Origin: Thalassiosira profunda
Taxonomy: Eukaryota; Bacillariophyta; Thalassiosirophyceae; Thalassiosirales; Thalassiosiraceae
Assembly: GCA_036939355.1 (NCBI GenBank)
Contig: JALLAP010000688.1
Location: forward strand, 1-12,578
Direction of reading: 5' to 3'
DNA length: 12,578 nucleotides
Below, piece after piece: positions 1-6,183 of the stretch. Within the stretch, counting starts at the first letter, position 1, and each line of letters opens with the position of its first letter. The position numbers and the translations under genes are program-made. A model generated the notes under the pieces. That model was not told the DNA's origin. It made no database searches and saw only the letters and a list, made by a program, of their open reading frames with translations.

Positions 1-211
1 GGAACGGGTTTTTTTGCCTTGCTTCCGCCGTGCTTTCGGAGAGGGCCATGAAAATGTAAGGCGTGGCTCTGGAATTTGCAATACCTATTATTGGTGAGTG
101 AGTTGTCTTTGTCATAATTATTTTAGCAAATGGATCGACTTTCCTCCGTAGTTATGAATAAATTGGATATAATATGAGAGAGACAACTCTACAGGTCCAA
201 AATGAACGCGG

Positions 212-235
212 CTAAATCTAAATCTAAATCTAAAT
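212..235 (+). repeat. Hexanucleotide microsatellite (CTAAAT)4
   Basis: Four perfect CTAAAT units stand in tandem, followed by a related TACTAAAT. The repeat lies about 120 bases upstream of the first ATG of the UDP-sugar pyrophosphorylase gene. It is not a canonical telomere repeat. It is most likely a simple microsatellite. Confidence 0.8.
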
Positions 236-306
236 TACTAAATTAGTCTGTAGAAAAGAAAGGTTATCTTTTTACGCCCCCCGTTTTGCAAAAAGCCAGA
301 TACGCC

Positions 307-317
307 TGACGTCGTCA
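307..317. promoter_or_regulatory. CRE-like motif TGACGTCGTCA
   Basis: A TGACGT half-site overlaps an inverted GTCA, giving TGACGTCGTCA, 36 bases before the ATG at 354. bZIP-type factors bind TGACGT, and such elements mediate CO2/cAMP responses in diatom carbonic anhydrase promoters. Function here is inferred from position and sequence only. Perfect TGACGTCA also occurs by chance inside the coding exon near 2269 and 2493, so the motif alone is weak evidence. Confidence 0.25.
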
Positions 318-353
318 AAGATTCACTGCAACTCGATCCGGCGCTCCGCCACA

Positions 354-2684
354 ATGCCAAGGACGAGGAAGGCGGCACCCCCCCTGCAACTCACGATGAA
401 GGCGTCGTTACTCTCCCTCCTGTGGCTGGCGCCCGACGCCCCCTCGCGCGGGGGCGCCGTCCTCGCGCACGGCTTCGCGTCCTCCTCGTCGTCGCCGTCC
501 GCCGTCGGGTCTCGCTCGCGGCGCGCCTTCCTCCCCCGCGGCGGCTCGCTCGGTGGCCCCTCCGCCGCCTCATCTACGATCTGTCGAGCGGGCACCACGG
601 GCAGAAGCACGTGTACGGGGACTGGCCAGCGGCGGGGGAGGACGACGAGGGAAAGAGGCAGTTGGCGGAGCAGGTGCGTTGTATGTATATGATGTGTGCA
701 CATCTCGCGTGGTGAAGTATGTGCACAAGATGTGCACAAGTTTTGCAACTCTCAGGGATACCTGCGATGGGTGTGCGAACGCTGGCTTCGTTATTGCAAT
801 CGGAATCACATCCTGGAGAAGTCGCTCCGTTAGCTATCGTTATCTCGATATGTACTGTTCTAACCTCCCACAATTGCTTCACAGATCGCCGACCTCGACG
901 GATCTTATCCCGGCGGACTTCCCGCGTATCTCGCCAAGGCGAAGACGCTCCTCCAGGAGTCCGCCGATGGCACCAACCCCTTTGCAGAATTCGAGGCCTC
1001 CGTGCCGGAGGGCGAAAGCCTTTCCTACGAGGACCCGCACGCGGATGCGCACACCGGTATGACCTTCTCGGAGGCGGAGCAGGCCGGATTGACGGGCATT
1101 GGTGACACTGTCTTTGTGCTCGTGGCGGGCGGACTGGGCGAGAGGCTGGGCTACTCGGGCATCAAACTGAGCCTCGAAACGAACCTCTGCACGAACAAGT
1201 GCTACCTCGAGGTGTACGCCAAGTACATCCAGGCGATGCAGCGGATGGCCCACCTCAAAACTGGCAAAGATCACATTCGCATCCCGTTGGTCATCATGAC
1301 GAGCGACGATACCGACCCGCTCACGCGGAAATTGCTCGAGGACAACGACAACTTTGGCTTCGACGAGGGGCAGGTGGTGATCGTGAAGCAGGACAAGGTG
1401 GCTGCGCTATCGAACGGCAACGCAGGACTGAGCATGAAGTCAAAGTGGGAGGTGGAGACCAAGCCCCACGGTCACGGCGACGTGCACCACCTGCTGTACC
1501 GCGAGGGGCTGGTGGACAAGTGGTTCAACGAGGGGAAGAGGCACGTCATCTTTTTGCAGGATACGAACGCGTTGGTGATCAACAGCGTGTTGCCGACGCT
1601 GGGCGTCAGTATTGCCAAGGGATTCCACATGAATAGCATCTGCATTCCCAGGCTGGCGGGGGAGGCGGCCGGAGCCATCGCGAGGCTGGAGCACAAGACT
1701 GACCCGGAAAAGAGCCTGGTCATCAACGTGGAGTACAACCAGCTGGACCCTCTCCTCTCCTCGCAGGGCGACTGCAAAGGCGACGTTCCCGACCCGTCCA
1801 CGGGCTACTCGCCCTACCCCGGCAATGCCAACAACATCGTGATTGAGATGGGAGCGTATGCGAAGACGCTTGCGGGAGAGGACAAGGGCGTGGTGATCGA
1901 GTTCGTCAATCCAAAGTACAAGGACGATACGAGGACGGAGTTCAAGAAGCCGACGAGGCTGGAGTGCATGATGCAGGACATTCCAAAGCTTTTCCAGAAG
2001 GAGATGGGAAGCGAGGCAAACATTGGGTTCACGATGTTCGATCGGTGGTTTACCTTCAGCCCTGCCAAGGTGAGTGCTGCAGGCATTTGCACTTGCATAT
2101 ATACGAGCATTCCTTCTTACGTGCACGCAATTGATCAGAATTCGTTGGACGCGGGCGTGGCAGATGTAGGCAACGGAGGAAAGGCGCCGGGCACGATGTC
2201 CTCGGCCGAATCTGACAAATACATACAAAACCAGCGCAAGCTGAAGTTTGCCGGCATGGATGTTGACGTCACGGGCGAGGACGATCTTGTCCCAGTCGCT
2301 GGCATCCCGGTAACGCCCGGGCCTCGCATCATCCTCTGCCCCGGCTTTGCAATCACGCAACAAGAGGTCATGCAGAAGGTGGAGGGCGGTAAAATCACAA
2401 AACGGTCGTCGTTGGTGTTGGAGGGAGAGAACTTGAAGGTGAAGAATATCGACGTGGACGGCGCGCTCGTGATCCGCACCGGGCACGACTGTGACGTCAC
2501 CGTGGACGGGCTGGTGGTGCGGAACAAGGGATACGAAGCAGAGGAGATTCCGGAAGGCGCGGACGTCCCGGAGGAGGTTTCCATTCGGGGATACACGATG
2601 AGCAAGCACGAGGTGATGGAAATCATTATCAACGAGCCCGGAAAATACCACGTGGGAGCGGATGGGGAGGTTAAGAGAGCTTAA
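354..2684 (+). CDS. USP: UDP-sugar pyrophosphorylase, three exons, with a 5' frame discontinuity
   Basis: Converts sugar 1-phosphates plus UTP to UDP-sugars and pyrophosphate (EC 2.7.7.64 family). My model is 354 to about 569, frame break, 569-673, 885-2069, 2139-2684: about 683 residues, of which about 611 form the enzyme core, close to the 600-620 usual in plants. Family signatures: HxGQKHVYGDWP near 600-630, DGSYPGGL after the first intron, the nucleotide-binding loop LVAGGLGERLGYSGIKL at 1119-1169, KPHGHGDVH at 1461-1487, QDTNAL near 1557-1574, and a C-terminal segment matching the family's beta-helix end. Two stops in tandem (TAA TAG) close it. Residues from ATG 354 or 396 to about 500 look like a presequence: hydrophobic LLSLLWLA, then AHGFASSSSS. 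No ATG exists in the frame of the first enzyme segment upstream (254-568), so the presequence frame (strong GC3) must join near 569 by one missing base or a true frameshift. Enzyme identity is very secure; the N-terminus is not. Confidence 0.93.
569..570 (+). other. USP: Frame discontinuity in exon 1 of the pyrophosphorylase gene
   Basis: From 396 to about 569 the frame starting at ATG 354 shows strong third-position GC and a natural Ser/Ala-rich peptide. From about 569 the enzyme continues in the frame one base back (CTC ATC TAC GAT). One extra C in GCCGCCTC would join them as PSAA-LIYDL. No AG acceptor lies between about 420 and 585, which argues against an intron here. Confidence 0.6.
674..884 (+). 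other. USP: Intron 1 of the pyrophosphorylase gene (211 bases, phase 0)
   Basis: GTGCGT donor after GAG CAG, CTAAC branch-like site at 860-864, acceptor TTCACAG ending at 884. Removing it joins LAEQ to IADLDGSYPGG, which matches the conserved N-terminus of the family and keeps frame. The intron has two copies of TGCACAAG (722-729, 733-740) and TTGCAACTC (743-751), shared with the putative intron before 6137. Confidence 0.88.
2070..2138 (+). other. USP: Intron 2 of the pyrophosphorylase gene (69 bases, stop-free, phase 0)
   Basis: GTGAGT donor after AAG at 2067-2069; acceptor ATCAG ending at 2138. The intron is 23 codons long with no stop, so a naive translation reads through it. The peptide it would add is Cys/Tyr-rich and interrupts the conserved SPAK-NSLDAG stretch, which splicing restores. 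Confidence 0.88.
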
Positions 2685-2746
2685 TAGTTATGATCACAAG
2701 TTACAACTTCCATCATCTATCTAGAACATATGTCTACTTCTGTGCA

Positions 2747-3657
2747 TCACTCCAACATATGGGAAAGGTAGACGGCCATCGATTGATAGTTGTTCGATTT
2801 CGCCATCGATGATACAATGTATCCCCGGAGATCGTCCAATACTTCGAGCGGAGTACGCGAAAAGTGAATCCTACTCAGCACTCTGGGCGCAATCACCAGG
2901 CTTAGCACAAGCTGATCCACTCTCTTGCTTGCCAGTGCTTTGTGCAGGAGTATCGTGTCCATGTCCCCGCCGCCGAACAGCTCTTCTACTACATCAAAGC
3001 TTTCCAGGTCTTTGATACAAAGCTCGTCTAGCTCTCCATTGATTTCGTCGTAGATGTCGTCGGGCGAGCTGCGTCCCAAAAGAACGTTCATTGGCTGCAT
3101 CAACTTCGAGTCACCATCAGTCCATCTTCGTATCCCACTTCGTGTTCATGAATCGACTGCAGCATCTCCCAGTCATCCTGGGCTTCACCGGCATTGATGC
3201 ATGAAAGGAGTGCAACTACCTCCCCTGGACAGCCAAGGCTCTTGCAAAGGAGTTTGATGCTGTCGAAGATGTCTGCACCGTCCCTGATGAGACCTTCGAA
3301 CGGACTTTCTCGTCCGTTGCCCATGGCCTGAAGTCGTGCGATACGCTTGGGCAGGCCCTTGTCCAGCAAGTGGCGGCGGATGAACTCCTCTCGCCAGGAG
3401 ATGATTCCTTCGTCGTCGACTAACACGACTCCACCGCGAGACCGGCGAGACGGCGGCCCTTTGAAGCGCTTGCGCTTCCCGTGCCTCCAGCGTTGGTCGT
3501 GGAGTGTCTTCCACAGGGAGTCGGCGTTGCAAACAAACTGATGAAGTGATGTGCACGTCGCGCCGAGGGCGGTGAGGGACTGATGATCCTGGAACTCGGC
3601 GATGCCCGCGACGATCTCGAGGGGCAAGAGGGGTTGGGTGGACGGAGGGGACGTCAT
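2747..3657 (-). CDS. F-box protein, reading frame broken near 3100-3140
   Basis: Probable substrate adaptor of an SCF-type ubiquitin ligase, acting in cytosol or nucleus. The first segment (3657-3100, 185 residues) has an F-box at residues 9-58: LPLEIVAGIAEF, then TCTSLHQFV, then LWKTLHDQRW. A basic linker (residues 57-73) and a WREEFIRRH segment follow. The second segment (3100-2747, 117 residues from its ATG) is in another frame, begins in a TGATG stop-start overlap, and has the composition of a real helical, acidic protein. The two probably form one protein of about 300 residues split by a one-base indel. A 35-base GT-AG stretch (GTGGGATACG to CTCGAAG on the - strand) would also join the frames but is very short for an intron. 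I do not recognise the C-terminal region, which would normally select substrates. It converges on the pyrophosphorylase gene with 62 bases between stops. Confidence 0.8.
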
Positions 3658-3778
3658 GATTTGGCTCCGAGTGCATTTTATGGAGGCAGAGGAAGGATGA
3701 GCGCATGGGTGGGTCCTGTTTCAGTCTTTCTAGCACTAACGGGCAGTCGTACGACGTATTTAGATACCTATTGTACTT

Positions 3779-3800
3779 CCCCCAACCCCCAACCCCGCCC
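3779..3800 (-). promoter_or_regulatory. G-quadruplex motif 1 on the - strand
   Basis: The + strand has C5-AA-C5-AA-C4-G-C3, so the - strand has four G runs with loops of 1-2 bases. It is 122-143 bases upstream of the F-box ATG, on that gene's sense strand. Any regulatory role is inference. Confidence 0.5.
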
Positions 3801-3831
3801 AGCCAAGCGCGTGCTCACCTCACCCGCTCCT

Positions 3832-3851
3832 CCCCGACCCCGACCCACCCC
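3832..3851 (-). promoter_or_regulatory. G-quadruplex motif 2 on the - strand
   Basis: The + strand has C4-GA-C4-GA-C3-A-C4, giving four G runs on the - strand with loops of 1-2 bases. It lies 31 bases beyond motif 1 in the same divergent promoter. Confidence 0.5.
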
Positions 3852-4086
3852 TCCTCCCTCGCTCAGTGCAAGGAGCCGCGCGCGCAGGACCTTGGAGGGA
3901 CGTCGAATCTCGTCGGCGGCCGTCGGATGCGCGGCCTAAGCGGGGGCTGTCATTTGTCAGTGCCGGCGTGTGTGGGCGCTTCTTTCTTCTGCATCGCACA
4001 TGCACCATCCTGCTGCACCTTCACCCTACTCTTCTCCGCCCCACCCACGCTCTTCGCCGGACGCGGAGACGGCATAACATCGAATT

Positions 4087-5652
4087 ATGAGTGATTTCGA
4101 GGATGACAGCGACGACCTCGTCCGACGGGCGATGAACGGCTCCGACCTCGATTCCACCGGACCAAGTGACGACGACAGCGACGACACTTCCCTCGACTCG
4201 GACGATGCCTCCTTTCTCAGCCTCGACAGCGTGGACATTCCCCTAAGTGAGCTGGTGGAGGAGACAAATTTCATTGGTGATGAGGATGCTGACGCCTTCC
4301 GCGGTTTATCGCGGCATGCCTATCGACAAGTGATATTACCCCTGAAGTTGGACGAAGCATATTTCCTGAATTACAACTTCCACTCGCAACTGAGCGAAGA
4401 GGGGAGGGAGAGACTGGGATATTACATCGCCTTGGCGGATGCGATAAGGCAAATTCATGTGACGCTTACCGAGGAGGAACCCGCGCATTTGGGGCATGTG
4501 TTTAGGAGACCCCAGGCTTCGGAACTCCACGCCCTGAGGAGGCTAAAAATTTGTCGACGCGAAGATAGCGATGCGTCGACCGCAAAACTGGCGCGCAGCG
4601 ATTGGGAGTCTATGTGTATGTATCTCAAGAGGGCTTCATCGCTGCAACATCTCGATCTGACTTCTTTGAATCTCAACTCGAGCATTCTGGGGCTTTTGAC
4701 GGACGGCCTCTCGTGCGGCATCAAGCTGAAGACTCTGGGACTAAAGGAACTCGATATCAGCGACGACAATGCCCTGGGACATATGCTTGACTCCTTGGAT
4801 GCCACCAGATTGGAGACCGTTGACATAGTATTGTGCAAAGCCAGTGTGGGGACATGCACCGGTCTGACCAGCATCCTACAAAAAGGTGCCCCAAAGCTAC
4901 AATCAATCAACGTCGTCAACAATTCAATGAACGATCAGTGCGTGAAAATGCTGTGCGCTGCCCTGGCCAAAAATACAACCGTCACTGCTTTGCATTTGGA
5001 TGACAACGACGATATCAGCAAAGAGGGATTGGAGGCCCTGGAAAAAATTGTGTTCGACACGACAAGCCTCGCCAATCTCTACTCTTGCAACCACACTCTT
5101 GCAAATGCAACATACGCGGGCGTCCCTCCCTCCGTTGGCCTTGATATCAATTGGGATTATCATGTCGCAAACAAACGCCACTGCAAAATTGCTCGATTTG
5201 TGACGAACCACAATGCCGACAGTTATGTGACAAGCCATCGTACTCTAATAGACTACGAGGATCATGTGGATTTCAACGTCCAGCCGTTCGCGGAATACGA
5301 GATCGAGATGATACCATACATTTTGGACTTCTTCGCCAACCGCCTCGAGTACGACTCTTTTTCCAACGGATCGGCCAACCAGTACTGCGTGTACGAACTC
5401 ATCCGAAAGTGGATCGTGCAGGTGTTCAGCTTCCCGTCCGCGGAGAGGGTGCGGCTGAATGCCAAAATGGCCGAGCTCGAGGGGCGGATCGACAAGCTGG
5501 AATCGAAGAATCGAGGTCTGTGCAATGAGGTGGAGGCACTGCGGGCGGAGAACGAGAGGCTGGCATTGGAAAACGATGCGCTCAAATCCAGGACCGGACG
5601 GGCAGGCGAGGGAGATGGAAACGCGAAGAAGCGAGGCCGGCCGGGCAAATGA
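4087..5652 (+). CDS. Leucine-rich-repeat protein with acidic head, coiled coil and AT-hook-like tail
   Basis: A single-exon gene for 521 residues. The start is supported by an in-frame TAA at 4075-4077. Residues 1-50 are very rich in Asp and Ser. Residues about 145-335 hold irregular leucine-rich repeats of the ribonuclease-inhibitor kind (LQHLDLTSLNL, LKTLGLKELDI, LETVDIVLC, LQSINVVNNSM, VTALHLDDNDD). Residues about 335-450 form a Trp/Tyr/His-rich region that I do not recognise. Residues 455-500 form a coiled coil with heptad Leu (AELEGRIDKLE, EVEALRAENERLALENDALK). The last residues, KKRGRPGK, have the RGRP core of an AT-hook and could also be a nuclear signal. Such repeats usually bind proteins; dimerisation by the coiled coil and DNA or nuclear binding by the tail are inferences. 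It shares a divergent promoter with the F-box gene. I cannot give a specific function. Confidence 0.9.
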   Translation: MSDFEDDSDDLVRRAMNGSDLDSTGPSDDDSDDTSLDSDDASFLSLDSVDIPLSELVEETNFIGDEDADAFRGLSRHAYRQVILPLKLDEAYFLNYNFHSQLSEEGRERLGYYIALADAIRQIHVTLTEEEPAHLGHVFRRPQASELHALRRLKICRREDSDASTAKLARSDWESMCMYLKRASSLQHLDLTSLNLNSSILGLLTDGLSCGIKLKTLGLKELDISDDNALGHMLDSLDATRLETVDIVLCKASVGTCTGLTSILQKGAPKLQSINVVNNSMNDQCVKMLCAALAKNTTVTALHLDDNDDISKEGLEALEKIVFDTTSLANLYSCNHTLANATYAGVPPSVGLDINWDYHVANKRHCKIARFVTNHNADSYVTSHRTLIDYEDHVDFNVQPFAEYEIEMIPYILDFFANRLEYDSFSNGSANQYCVYELIRKWIVQVFSFPSAERVRLNAKMAELEGRIDKLESKNRGLCNEVEALRAENERLALENDALKSRTGRAGEGDGNAKKRGRPGK

Positions 5653-6183
5653 TGCCACGTTGCAATTACGTAATTCACATCAAAAGTATTGTATCACGCA
5701 ATGAACAAAGAAGGGCACATGCTGGCGCCTGCTGCCTTTTCAAGATTGCAGCAACTTGGCGCGTCGAGCGCGACAGCCCAAGGTTCAAAATGCCCACCCC
5801 ACAAAGGACTTAGTATTACCCATTCCTACTTAACCTAGGAATCAGTATTAAGATGAGACTCCGGCACCGAAATGAGATGCGACAGATTTTCAAACGCAGC
5901 TGGCGGGCCAAAAAAGACTGCCGATCGAAGAAGGTGCAGGTGAAGGCAAAGGGGATGTTGATGCAAGGTGCGTGCATTTCTTCGAAGCGAGGACCAAACC
6001 TTCTACACCGCTGGCCGGGACCATTGCGGACGATAGGGCCGACGGAACCGCTCTAGCGCGCGCGGACCAGCAGGGGACAACGCGGGGTGCACAAGCACAA
6101 GATATGCACAAGGCGTTGCAATTTGCAACTCCACAGGCAGACCAACAGCAGGACGAACCAAATTGCAACCTTCCGAGATCGCC
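5653..6183. other. Interval upstream of the disordered-protein gene
   Basis: No complete gene is visible in these 531 bases. The first 200 are moderately AT-rich and should hold the 3' end of the leucine-rich-repeat gene and the promoter of the next one; CCTAGG and two AGTATTA words lie at 5811-5850. The second part holds a possible small exon (5853-5967) and intron (5968-6136), listed separately. Confidence 0.5.
5853..5967 (+). other. Possible upstream coding exon of the disordered-protein gene
   Basis: ATG 5853 opens 38 codons of strongly basic sequence (MRLRHRNEMRQ, then FKRSWRAKKDCRSKK), ending in a GTGCGT donor at 5968. Splicing to an acceptor CCACAG ending at 6136 keeps frame (phase 1) into the codons before ATG 6184 and adds 54 residues. 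The supposed intron (169 bases) shares TGCACAAG and TTGCAACTC with intron 1 of the pyrophosphorylase gene. If it is instead a 5'-leader intron, translation starts at 6184. An in-frame TAG at 6034-6036 shows that unspliced RNA cannot use the upstream start. Confidence 0.4.

Larger units (their letters stand above)
1..353. other. Upstream region of the UDP-sugar pyrophosphorylase gene, no gene seen
   Basis: This stretch is clearly more AT-rich than the coding exons, and I find no convincing coding segment in it. It holds a TATA-like TATAATAT at 168-175, a short CTAAAT tandem repeat at 212-235, and a CRE-like site at 307-317. It probably contains the promoter and 5' leader of the gene starting at 354. 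The transcription start cannot be placed from sequence alone. Confidence 0.5.
3658..4086. promoter_or_regulatory. Divergent intergenic region between the F-box and leucine-rich-repeat genes
   Basis: These 429 bases separate two divergent start codons and so must hold both promoters. I see no coding segment. The centre is C-rich on the + strand and holds two G-quadruplex motifs on the - strand. A TAGATACC word lies at 3761-3768; its reverse complement recurs in later intergenic regions. An in-frame TAA at 4075-4077 lies just before the downstream ATG. Confidence 0.55.

Noticed and set aside
674..884. snoRNA in intron 1 of the pyrophosphorylase gene
   Set aside because: ATGATGT resembles a C box, but no matching D box or terminal stem is seen.
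1440..2651. 403-codon antisense ORF on the - strand
   Set aside because: It is the shadow of the securely identified UDP-sugar pyrophosphorylase exons.
1002..2684. Uninterrupted 560-codon ORF starting at 1002 as the full enzyme
   Set aside because: The first codon is GTG inside the conserved sequence ASVPEGES. The true protein continues upstream through 885 and across an intron, and 2070-2138 is an intron.
3100..3103. TGATG as prokaryote-style translational coupling
   Set aside because: All other evidence is eukaryotic; an indel or a missed intron is more likely.
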